NCBI GenBank assembly: GCA_964622305.1
Contig: CAZUPR010000033.1
Location: forward strand, 1 to 15,742
Direction: 5' to 3'
Length of the DNA: 15,742 bases
Source: SKKY01 sp964622305
GTDB taxonomy: Bacteria; Bacillota; Peptococcia; Peptococcales; SKKY01
Position 1 is the first letter of the stretch. Each line of letters begins with the position of its first letter. Positions 7,733 through 14,523 of the stretch are shown here, piece after piece. A model generated the notes under the pieces. It saw nothing but the letters and a program-made list of their open reading frames with translations, did not search any database and was not told where the DNA came from. The position numbers were made by a program, and so were the translations under genes.

Positions 7733-8614
7733 TTATTCTATATTTTGTACCTGTTCTCTTACCTTCTCCAGCTCAGCCTTCATCTCTACCACGGAAGCCG
7801 AAATAAAGGAATCATTTGCCTTTGAGCCAATAGTGTTAATCTCTCTGTTTATTTCCTGGATAAGAAAGTCCAGTTTGCGGCCAACTGTTTCAGCTGATAC
7901 AAGCAGGCTGGTAAATTGTTTAAAATGACTGTCAAGCCTTACTATTTCCTCAGTAATACTGGCCCTGTCTGCAAAAAAAGCCAGCTCATTTTCCAGCTTT
8001 TCCTGATTAATTAAATCTTTATTTTCTAAAAGTTCCTCTATGCGAATTCTTAGTCTCTCTCTATATTCCAGAACAACTTCCGGACTTCTTTGAGCTATTT
8101 TTTCCTTAATCTCTTTTAGGAGGTCTATTCTCTCCTGTAAGTCCCCCTGCAGATGACTGCCTTCCTGAATTCTCATAGCTACGTTTTGATCCAGAGCCTG
8201 GCGAAGAACATCTTCATAATAGGGCCAAATTGCATCTATATCCTCTTCCTCTTCTTCAACCTGCAAGATTTCTGGCAGGCCTAAAAGTTTTTCGAGGGAC
8301 AAGTCATTTTCTATCTTTAAGAGTCCGGCCAGTTCATTTAAGGACTCATAATAGGTAAGAGCAAGATTTTTATCAACCTTAACAGTCAGCTTATCTTCCT
8401 CAATATTTTTTATTTTTACAAAAACTTCCACATAGCCCCTGTTAATATATTCTGCTATTAATTTGCGAATTTTTTCTTCATGTTTTAAATATTTACGGGG
8501 ATGTTTAAGATTAAGATCCATATGGCGGTGATTGACACTTTTAACTTCCAGGCTTATTCTTTTGCCCAAAGCTTCAATTTCAGCCCTTCCATAACCAGTC
8601 ATACTTTTAATCAA
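7733..8614 (-). CDS. yicC: YicC family endoribonuclease
   Basis: 293 residues, typical for the YicC/YloC family, members of which act as endoribonucleases. The N-terminal domain begins MIKSMTGYGRAE, the family signature. The C-terminal domain (DUF1732, about 210-293) contains ITEEIVRLDSHF and GRKLDFLIQEINREINTIG. An acidic patch lies at 119-127. The start is a TTG at 8614: it preserves the conserved MI(K/R)SMTGYG beginning and lies 11 nt after an AAGGAG, whereas the next ATG (8602) is too far from it and would lose four conserved residues. It heads the minus-strand block and is divergent from rqcH, a common clostridial arrangement. Confidence 0.94.
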   Translation of the reverse strand: MIKSMTGYGRAEIEALGKRISLEVKSVNHRHMDLNLKHPRKYLKHEEKIRKLIAEYINRGYVEVFVKIKNIEEDKLTVKVDKNLALTYYESLNELAGLLKIENDLSLEKLLGLPEILQVEEEEEDIDAIWPYYEDVLRQALDQNVAMRIQEGSHLQGDLQERIDLLKEIKEKIAQRSPEVVLEYRERLRIRIEELLENKDLINQEKLENELAFFADRASITEEIVRLDSHFKQFTSLLVSAETVGRKLDFLIQEINREINTIGSKANDSFISASVVEMKAELEKVREQVQNIE

Positions 8615-8698
8615 AGAAAGAACAACTCCTTACTTTTGTGTTATTCTATATGATACCACAAGTTGCGAATTATAGTATAGAAGAAAGAGGGAAAGATT
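8615..8698. promoter_or_regulatory. Divergent promoter region of yicC and rqcH
   Basis: This 84-nt gap separates two divergent genes, so promoters for both should be here. On the minus strand a perfect TATAAT (8674-8669) could serve yicC, but no good -35 box lies 17 nt upstream. On the plus strand TATGAT (8649-8654) or TATAGT (8671-8676) could serve rqcH, again with poor -35 boxes. AGAGGG at 8686-8691 is the rqcH ribosome binding site. The box assignments are weak; only the presence of promoters is well supported by layout. Confidence 0.4.
8626..8631 (-). promoter_or_regulatory. Ribosome binding site supporting the TTG start of yicC
   Basis: AAGGAG on the minus strand, 11 nt before TTG 8614 and 23 nt before the alternative ATG 8602. 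It favours the TTG. Confidence 0.55.
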
Positions 8699-10438
8699 AT
8701 GCCTTTAGATGGATTTACCATGACTTTTTTAAAAAATGAATGCAAAAATCTTCTGGCCGGGGCCAGGGTTGACAGAATCTATCAACTTGATTCTTATAGC
8801 CTTCTTTTTAATCTTAGAAAAGACAGAAGGAATTACAAATTTATTATCTCAGCCCACCCCCAGATGGGCAGATTTTGCCTGAGTGAAAAAGACTATCCCA
8901 GACCTCAGGAGGCTCCTGTTTTTGCCATGGTCTTGCGCAAACATCTTGAGGGGGGCATTCTCTCTGAAATCAAACAAATTGGTCAGGAAAGATTGGTTCA
9001 TTTTATCTTTGATGTCACCAATGAATTGGGAGACAGGGTCGAAAAAACATTAGTTGGAGAGTTCATGGGAAAACATAGTAATCTCATTCTCCTGGATGAA
9101 AGCCAGGAACTTATTCATGACTCAATTCACAGGTTTCCCCTTACTGAAAACAGCTTCCGGGAGATTCTGCCTGGTAAAAAATACTATGGGCCTCCCCAGG
9201 AAAACAAATTTTCCCTTGATCTAATAAATCTTGACCTTTTAAGGGAAAAACTTACTGGCCAATTAAAAGACCTGCCTCTGCAAAGAGCCATTCTCAGTCT
9301 GGTCTCTGGAGTCAGCCCTCTTTTAGCCCGGGAAATCTGCCTCCTTAGCCAGGTGGATGAAAATCAAATGAGCCACCAGCTGGATGAGGCCGATTATGAA
9401 AGAATACTCTCTGCTCTAAAGTTTTTGGAAAAAAAGTTACTGACAGATGAAAGCCAGCCCCTCTTAATAAAAAATGAAGAACGGCTTTTAGATTTTACTC
9501 CCTTTAGCTATCTGGTCTACCAGGGCCTGGAAAATATTGCCAAGCCATCAATGAATGCTTTGGTAGAAGATTTTGTGGGTGGCCGGGACCAGGCTAATAA
9601 ATTAGGACAAAAAAAGGACTACCTGCAGAAAATCATAAAAAAAGAAATTTTAAGGTTGGAAAAAAGGTACGACCTTAATAAAGAAAAAATCAGAGATTTA
9701 GAAAGGGCTGAAGAATACAGAATCTGGGCTGATTTATTGACTGCTAACCTCTATCAGCTTAAGCAGGGAGAAGAAGCTCTGGTAGAAAATTACTATAGTC
9801 CGGACCAGGAAAAGATTGTAATTACAATGGATGCCCAGCTTAGTCCTAACCAAAATGCACAAAAATATTATAAAAGATACAATAAGGCCAAATCTGGAGC
9901 AAGCCATGCCCAAGAGCAAATCCAGCTTATCCTAAGCGAAACTTCCTATCTGGAAAGCATCTTGACCAGTATTGATACTGCTGGCGATTTAAAAACTTTG
10001 GAGGAAATCCAGGATGAGATGACTGAGGCAGATCTTTTAAAGGAAAGAAATAAGGGTAAGCAAAGCCCTAAAAAAAGAAAAAAGGCCAAGGATTCTCTGC
10101 CTGAAAAAATCGAGTTTGAAGGCTTTGATATTTATGTGGGAAAAAACAACAGGCAGAATGACTACCTTACCATGAAGTTTGCCACGGGTGCTGATCTCTG
10201 GTTTCATGCCAAAGACTTGGCCGGAGCTCATGTTTTAATTAAAAACCCTGACCGCCGGGAGATACCTGGTCAGGTTATAAAAAAGGCTGCCAGCCTGGCT
10301 GCTGAAAGGAGCAGAGGCAAGGATCTGCGTTCTGTAGCCGTTGATTACACCCTAAAAAAACATGTCAAAAAACCAAAAGGAGCCCGCCCTGGCTTTGTAA
10401 CCTATGAAAGGGCACAAACCATTACCATTAATAATTAA
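8699..10438 (+). CDS. rqcH: Ribosome quality-control protein RqcH (NFACT family, also annotated fibronectin-binding protein)
   Basis: 579 residues, the usual length. RqcH binds stalled 50S-peptidyl-tRNA complexes and recruits tRNAAla to add C-terminal alanine tails that mark the peptide for degradation. NFACT-N starts MPLDGFTMTFLKNE with RVDRIYQ, followed by ELGDRVEKTLVGEFMGKHSN (109-128). An HhH-like segment (GVSPLLAREI) comes next, then long coiled coil (about 300-450) and the NFACT-R domain (about 474-568: IYVGKNNRQNDYLTM, DLWFHAKDLAGAHV, HVKKPKGARPGFV). Position 97, reported to be an essential Asp in Bacillus RqcH (D97-R98), is Glu here (E97-R98), if my alignment from memory holds. The ATG follows AGAGGG by 7 nt. 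It is the only plus-strand gene, convergent with pflA. Confidence 0.95.
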   Translation: MPLDGFTMTFLKNECKNLLAGARVDRIYQLDSYSLLFNLRKDRRNYKFIISAHPQMGRFCLSEKDYPRPQEAPVFAMVLRKHLEGGILSEIKQIGQERLVHFIFDVTNELGDRVEKTLVGEFMGKHSNLILLDESQELIHDSIHRFPLTENSFREILPGKKYYGPPQENKFSLDLINLDLLREKLTGQLKDLPLQRAILSLVSGVSPLLAREICLLSQVDENQMSHQLDEADYERILSALKFLEKKLLTDESQPLLIKNEERLLDFTPFSYLVYQGLENIAKPSMNALVEDFVGGRDQANKLGQKKDYLQKIIKKEILRLEKRYDLNKEKIRDLERAEEYRIWADLLTANLYQLKQGEEALVENYYSPDQEKIVITMDAQLSPNQNAQKYYKRYNKAKSGASHAQEQIQLILSETSYLESILTSIDTAGDLKTLEEIQDEMTEADLLKERNKGKQSPKKRKKAKDSLPEKIEFEGFDIYVGKNNRQNDYLTMKFATGADLWFHAKDLAGAHVLIKNPDRREIPGQVIKKAASLAAERSRGKDLRSVAVDYTLKKHVKKPKGARPGFVTYERAQTITINN

Positions 10439-10475
10439 AAAAGTCCTGGCCTCATATTTGAGCCAGGACTTTTTT
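10437..10475. terminator. Bidirectional intrinsic terminator shared by rqcH and pflA
   Basis: AGTCCTGG (10442-10449) pairs with CCAGGACT (10463-10470), and CTCA (10451-10454) with TGAG (10459-10462), leaving one bulged C and a TATT loop. An A-run lies on one flank and a T-run (10471-10478) on the other, so it can work in both directions. It begins at the rqcH stop codon, and the pflA stop (TGA, 10454-10452) lies inside the upper stem. Confidence 0.9.
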
Positions 10476-11174
10476 TTGAAATTCTTTAGCTTTATGGACA
10501 GTGGTTTCCGGATGTCCTTCCAGGGGATAGGAGATTTTCTCCTCCCCATATTTATAGCTTCCCATTTGATGAAAAGGCAGCACTTCAAATTTTTTAAGAT
10601 TTTTTACTAAAGAAAGTATCTCTCTTAAGCGGGGAATATTTTCTTCCTTGTCTGTATAATCCTTAATGAGAACATACCTTAACCAGACCTTGCTTCCGGT
10701 CTCATTTAAGAGGCCGATAAAGTCCTCCAGGCAGTAGTTTGACCTTTGGGTCATGGTTTGGTAATCATCCTGATTTAAGCCCTTTATATCTAAAATTACT
10801 GTGTCTGTAAGGCTTAAAATCTCCCCTAGTTTTTCCCTGTCGGCCAGCATAAGTCCCGAGGTGTCCAGGGCGGTGTTTATTCCTTCTTCCTTACAGGCCT
10901 TAAGCATGGCCAGAAGAAAATCTGCCTGAGCCAGGGGCTCGCCTCCGGAAAAAGTTACCCCTCCTCCGGAAGCCTTATAATAATTTTTATATTTTAAAAT
11001 TTCCTTCATCAACTCTTGCTGGCTGTATTCTTTGCCTCTTTTAAAACTCCAGGTATCGGGATTATGGCAATAGATACAGCGCAAAGGACAGCCCTGAAAA
11101 AAAATGACTGTTCTTATGCCCGGCCCATCAAAGAAGCCACTACTTTCAATTGAATGAATTCTTCCCTTAAGCAT
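10452..11174 (-). CDS. pflA: Pyruvate formate-lyase activating enzyme
   Basis: 240 residues, a standard PFL-AE. This radical SAM enzyme abstracts hydrogen from the glycine of PflB to create its glycyl radical. The N-terminus GRIHSIESSGFFDGPGIRTV is followed by C29-x3-C33-x2-C36 (GCPLRCIYCHNPDTW), which binds the [4Fe-4S] cluster, and by GGGVTFSGGEPLAQ for SAM binding. It starts 4 nt after the pflB stop and has no recognisable ribosome binding site, so translation probably depends on ribosomes finishing pflB. No ferredoxin-like insert is present, unlike the activases of some other glycyl radical enzymes, which supports PFL as partner. The last codons and stop form one arm of the shared terminator. 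Confidence 0.96.
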   Translation of the reverse strand: MLKGRIHSIESSGFFDGPGIRTVIFFQGCPLRCIYCHNPDTWSFKRGKEYSQQELMKEILKYKNYYKASGGGVTFSGGEPLAQADFLLAMLKACKEEGINTALDTSGLMLADREKLGEILSLTDTVILDIKGLNQDDYQTMTQRSNYCLEDFIGLLNETGSKVWLRYVLIKDYTDKEENIPRLREILSLVKNLKKFEVLPFHQMGSYKYGEEKISYPLEGHPETTVHKAKEFQKKVLAQI

Positions 11175-11178
11175 TTTA

Positions 11179-13407
11179 TCAGCAACCCATACTATAGTGG
11201 AATGTCCTGCTAATTACCTCTTTTTTCTGTTCCTCGGTCAGTCTGTTAAAGTGGACCGCATAACCAGAAACCCTGATAGTAAGGTTAGGATATTTCTCGG
11301 GGTTTTCCATAGCATCCAGTAATTTATCTCTTTGTAAAACGTTGACATTCAGGTGGTGGCCTCCTTGCAGGAAGTAACCATCAATGAGGAAGGAGAGTTT
11401 TTCTGGTCTGCCTTCTTCTTCCTTAGAAAGGGCAGCAGGAACTATAGTCAGGGTATTAGAAACTCCATCCTGGCAAACGCAGTGATAAGGAATTTTGGCA
11501 ACTGTATTAAGAGATGCCAAAGCTCCGGAAGTATCCCTGCCATGCATAGGGTTTGCCCCTGGCGCAAAAGCTTGACCTGCTACACGACCGTCTGGGGTAG
11601 CACCTGTTTTTTGCCCATAAACAACATTGGAAGTTATGGTTAAAACTGACAAGGTATGTTCGGCATTCCTGTAAAGGGGATGAGATTTCAGCTGGTCTAC
11701 AAAGAAGTGCAGAACCTCTAAGGCCAGACTGTCAACAGCATCATCATCATTACCATATTTAGGGAAATCTCCCTCAGTTACATAGTCTATGGCAATGGAA
11801 TTTTTTCTCACGGGTCTTACCTTTGCATATTTAATGGCACTTAAAGAGTCGGCAACTACTGAAAGTCCGGCAACACCAAAGGCCATATATCTGTGGATAT
11901 CTCTGTCGTGGAAGGCCATCATTGCTTTTTCATAAGCATATTTATCGTGCATATAATGGATGATGTTCATAGCATCAACATATTGGCCGGCTACATAGGT
12001 TAAAACCTTAAAGTAATTTTCTTTAACCTTTTCAAAATCAAGGACTGCATCTTCTATTTTCTCAATACCATCAATAACTTTTTGTCCTGTATTTTCATCG
12101 ACACCACCATTGATAGCATAAAGAAGAGATTTACCCAGGTTGCATCTGGCACCAAAAAATTGCATTTCCTTACCAATTTTCATAGCTGAGACACAGCAGG
12201 CGATAGCATAATCATCGCCATAAATTGGTCTCATAAGTTCATCACTTTCGTATTGAATAGAATCTGTATCAATTGAAATCTGGGCACAGTATTTTTTAAA
12301 AGCTTCTGGAAGCTTGTCTGACCAAAGAATAGTTAGATTTGGTTCAGGAGCAGGGCTTAGGTTGGTCAGCGTATGAAGTACTCTGAAGGAAGATTTAGTT
12401 ACCAGGGTACGGCCATCAAGGCCCATGCCTCCAACTGATTCAGTAATCCAATTTGGGTCTCCAGCAAAGAGCTCATTGTAGTCTGGAGTACGTAAGTGTC
12501 TGACAAAACGAAGTTTCATAACCAGTTGGTCCATAAGCTCCTGGGCTTCTTCTTCAGTAAGTTTGCCAGTCGCAAGATCACGTTCAAGGTAAATGTCTAA
12601 GAAGCTGCTCACCCTGCCAATGCTGGTGGCTGCTCCGTTATTTTCTTTGACTGCTGCCAGGTAGGCAAAGTAAAGAAACTGGAAGGCTTCTTTGGAATCC
12701 TTGGCTGGTCTTGAGATATCAACTCCATATGAAGCTGCCATCTCCTTTATTTCTCCAAGTGCTCTGATTTCTTCAGAAAGTTCTTCCCTTCTTCTGATAG
12801 TTTCTTCATTAATTTCCTTTAGTCCTGATTTGTCTCTCTTCTTTTCAACAATAAGATAATCAGCGCCATAAAGAGCTAATCTTCTATAGTCGCCAATAAT
12901 CCTGCCCCGGCCATAGGCATCAGGTAAACCTGTCAAAATGCCGGCAGAGCGAAGATTTCTTATTTCTTCAGTATAAACGTCAAAGACACCCATATTGTGG
13001 GTTTTCCTGACAGTGTCAAAAACATCAAGGGCTCCCGGATCAGCCTCATAGGAATAGGCTGCCAGAGAATCCTCAACCATTCTCAGTCCCCCAAAAGGAT
13101 TCATCATTCTTTTTAAAGGTGCATCTGTTTGAAAGCCAACAATTAGTTCCTTGTCTTTATCCAGATAACCGGGAGGAAAATTATTAATCCCGGAAATATT
13201 TTTTGTATCAATATCTAAAACTTCTTTTTCCAGCTCTTCTTTGAGAAGTTTCTCAGACTGGGCCCAAAGATCCCTGGTCCTTTGAGTAGGAGCTGCTAAA
13301 AAAGATTCATCTCCCTCATAAGGCTTATAGTTCTTTTGGATAAAGTCTCTTACATCAATCTTTTCATTCCAGTTTCCCTGGATAAAACCTTCCCATTCTT
13401 TAAACAT
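11179..13407 (-). CDS. pflB: Formate acetyltransferase (pyruvate formate-lyase)
   Basis: 742 residues from the chosen start. The enzyme converts pyruvate and CoA to acetyl-CoA and formate in anaerobic fermentation. The adjacent catalytic pair Cys404-Cys405 (AIACCVSAMKIG) and the glycyl-radical motif IRVSGYAVHF with Gly715 near the C-terminus are both intact; the double cysteine marks true PFL rather than a diol or choline lyase paralogue. ATG 13407 is chosen because AGGAGG lies 5 nt upstream and the protein then begins MFKEWEGF. The upstream in-frame ATG at 13443 lies in a terminator arm and has no ribosome binding site. The leader holds a ZTP riboswitch. No focA or adhE is visible nearby. 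Confidence 0.97.
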   Translation of the reverse strand: MFKEWEGFIQGNWNEKIDVRDFIQKNYKPYEGDESFLAAPTQRTRDLWAQSEKLLKEELEKEVLDIDTKNISGINNFPPGYLDKDKELIVGFQTDAPLKRMMNPFGGLRMVEDSLAAYSYEADPGALDVFDTVRKTHNMGVFDVYTEEIRNLRSAGILTGLPDAYGRGRIIGDYRRLALYGADYLIVEKKRDKSGLKEINEETIRRREELSEEIRALGEIKEMAASYGVDISRPAKDSKEAFQFLYFAYLAAVKENNGAATSIGRVSSFLDIYLERDLATGKLTEEEAQELMDQLVMKLRFVRHLRTPDYNELFAGDPNWITESVGGMGLDGRTLVTKSSFRVLHTLTNLSPAPEPNLTILWSDKLPEAFKKYCAQISIDTDSIQYESDELMRPIYGDDYAIACCVSAMKIGKEMQFFGARCNLGKSLLYAINGGVDENTGQKVIDGIEKIEDAVLDFEKVKENYFKVLTYVAGQYVDAMNIIHYMHDKYAYEKAMMAFHDRDIHRYMAFGVAGLSVVADSLSAIKYAKVRPVRKNSIAIDYVTEGDFPKYGNDDDAVDSLALEVLHFFVDQLKSHPLYRNAEHTLSVLTITSNVVYGQKTGATPDGRVAGQAFAPGANPMHGRDTSGALASLNTVAKIPYHCVCQDGVSNTLTIVPAALSKEEEGRPEKLSFLIDGYFLQGGHHLNVNVLQRDKLLDAMENPEKYPNLTIRVSGYAVHFNRLTEEQKKEVISRTFHYSMGC

Positions 13408-13412
13408 AATTA

Positions 13413-13418
13413 CCTCCT
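13413..13418 (-). promoter_or_regulatory. Ribosome binding site of pflB
   Basis: A consensus AGGAGG on the minus strand, 5 nt before ATG 13407. It lies just downstream of the U-run of the leader terminator, outside the hairpin, so control here is more likely by termination than by occlusion of this site. Confidence 0.85.
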
Positions 13419-13420
13419 GA

Positions 13421-13469
13421 AAATAAAAAATCCACCTGAGCATTAATTAAATTAATCAAGCCCAGGCGG
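13421..13469 (-). terminator. Riboswitch-controlled intrinsic terminator in the pflB leader
   Basis: CCGCCTGGGC (13469-13460) pairs over 10 positions, two of them G-U, with GCTCAGGTGG (13441-13432) across an AT-rich loop. It is followed by a U-rich tract (13431-13421). The 5' arm contains the pseudoknot strand and the 3' side of P3 of the aptamer, so ligand-bound aptamer and terminator cannot form together. This predicts an ON switch: ZTP binding prevents termination. Confidence 0.85.
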
Positions 13470-13530
13470 TCGGCAAACTTGCTAAATCATACTCCCTTGT
13501 GGTAGTCCACTTCCGCCAGTTGCATGATTC
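13460..13530 (-). promoter_or_regulatory. ZTP (pfl-motif) riboswitch aptamer upstream of pflB
   Basis: The minus-strand leader carries the conserved parts of the ZTP/ZMP riboswitch. P1 is AATCATGC (13529-13522) with GTATGATT (13492-13485), 8 bp with one G-U. The joining segment is ACTGGCGG. P2 is GTGG/CCAC (13510-13499). AAGGGAG follows. The 3' domain is GCCGACCGCCTGGGC (13474-13460) with P3 GCC/GGC. GGCGG (13517-13513) is perfectly complementary to CCGCC (13469-13465), the expected pseudoknot. ZTP and ZMP are purine intermediates that build up when 10-formyl-THF is scarce. Control of pflB makes sense, because PFL supplies formate for 10-formyl-THF synthesis. Consensus recognition is from memory of the family (Rfam pfl/ZTP). 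Confidence 0.93.
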
Positions 13531-13554
13531 TTTTTTAAAATTATTTATAGATAC

Positions 13555-13583
13555 AATCTACCAGTTATCTGGCCTTCTGTCAA
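13555..13583 (-). promoter_or_regulatory. Predicted sigma-A promoter of the pflBA operon
   Basis: TTGACA (13583-13578) is a consensus -35. After a 17-nt spacer comes TAGATT (13560-13555) as -10, preceded by TGG (an extended -10). Transcription would start near 13548, about 20 nt before the riboswitch. The -35 lies 15 nt beyond the end of the stalk-domain gene, and no terminator separates the two, so read-through could also reach pflB. Confidence 0.7.
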
Positions 13584-13598
13584 TCAGCAAGGCGAAAA

Positions 13599-14507
13599 TC
13601 AAGGAGCTTTATAGGCGTAAATTATTCTGTAGAAATAGTCCTGGCTGGCCTTTTTATTAAGGGCACCTTCAGGATCCAGATATACTTCCAGAATATTATT
13701 TCCCTCGGTAAGACCCTTAACTTCCAAGTTTTTAATTTCCAGGGAAGCTCCTCTTTTAAGACTGGCAATCTCAACCTTCTGAGACAATTTACCCTTAACC
13801 ATAAAATGCAGATTAAAGGGCTGGTCTATATCATAATCGGAGGTATTTACCAGAACAAAATTGGCATAAAGATTTTTATTGATATAGAAGCGGCTGGCTT
13901 CATAAATCTTTTCATCCAGGGGCGGATCTTTCTTTTCAGTTACAATAATTTCTTCTTTAAAAGCAGCACCATAATCTAAATAATGTTCCTTTTTGCCCTG
14001 GAGTATTTTTAGCTCCATGGTAACTGGTGGCAGGCCCTCCGGCTTGTTGATCAGGGCTTCAGTCTCATTGGCTTCGATTAAATCCTTATAAGGGAGAAGA
14101 AAGGGACGCAGATAAATCACATGCAGGTTTTCTGAGATTAAAAGCTGATAGCCAAAAACCTCGGCTACATACCTGAGCGGAACCATGGTCCTGTTGTTCA
14201 TAATAAAAGAGGCACCCGGCATAGCCTTAGGATTCCCGTTAATTTTTGATACATTGGAGCCAATTTTTGTTTCGATTTTAAGCCCTTTTTTTTCACCTGT
14301 AACTGTCATCTTGCTGTCATCGTAACTTATGCTGAGGCCTAGAGCCTGGTAGAACTTATAAAGGGGCACATAAAACTGACCCTCTATAGTGACGGGCTCT
14401 AGGTCAAATTCAAGGGGTAAGCCCTCAACCTGAACCTGCCAATTTAAGGCCCAGGCTGAAGGGACTAATATTAAAATTATTAATAGTGCCAGCAAATATC
14501 TTTTCAT
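13599..14507 (-). CDS. Secreted stalk-domain (copper amine oxidase N-like) protein
   Basis: 302 residues, specific function unknown. A signal peptide is clear: MKR, a hydrophobic core (about 4-16) and a likely cut after SAWA at residue 20. No lipobox Cys is present, so it is probably released or held non-covalently at the surface. Residues about 40-135 match the stalk domain (PF07833): FYVPLYKFYQALGLSISYDD and NNRTMVPLRYVAEVFGY are its two half-repeats. Despite the name this domain is not an oxidase; it occurs as an extracellular module in many anaerobic Bacillota. Residues about 205-285 look like a beta-sandwich, perhaps CARDB-like (VLVNTSDYDI, SLKRGASLEI, EGNNILEVYLDPEG); this is inference. 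The start follows AGGGTG 5 nt upstream, 16 nt after the FAH gene, so the two are probably co-transcribed. Confidence 0.85.
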   Translation of the reverse strand: MKRYLLALLIILILVPSAWALNWQVQVEGLPLEFDLEPVTIEGQFYVPLYKFYQALGLSISYDDSKMTVTGEKKGLKIETKIGSNVSKINGNPKAMPGASFIMNNRTMVPLRYVAEVFGYQLLISENLHVIYLRPFLLPYKDLIEANETEALINKPEGLPPVTMELKILQGKKEHYLDYGAAFKEEIIVTEKKDPPLDEKIYEASRFYINKNLYANFVLVNTSDYDIDQPFNLHFMVKGKLSQKVEIASLKRGASLEIKNLEVKGLTEGNNILEVYLDPEGALNKKASQDYFYRIIYAYKAP

Positions 14508-14523
14508 TTTTTCACCCTGTTTG

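Noticed and set aside
9734..10231. Minus-strand open frames inside rqcH
   Set aside because: They are antisense to the coiled-coil and NFACT-R coding parts, with low-complexity products and no family resemblance.
13408..13443. In-frame ATG at 13443 that would lengthen PflB by 12 residues
   Set aside because: It overlaps the 3' arm of the leader terminator, lacks a ribosome binding site, and the extra residues are not PFL-like. ATG 13407 has AGGAGG at ideal spacing.
13561..13572. Short inverted repeat CCAGTTATCTGG in the spacer of the pflB promoter, a possible operator
   Set aside because: Arms are only 4 bp and match no operator I recognise (for example Rex or CcpA), so it is likely to occur by chance.
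13444..13598. A T-box or SAM-type leader before pflB
   Set aside because: No T-box sequence or SAM-I core is present, whereas the ZTP core segments match throughout.
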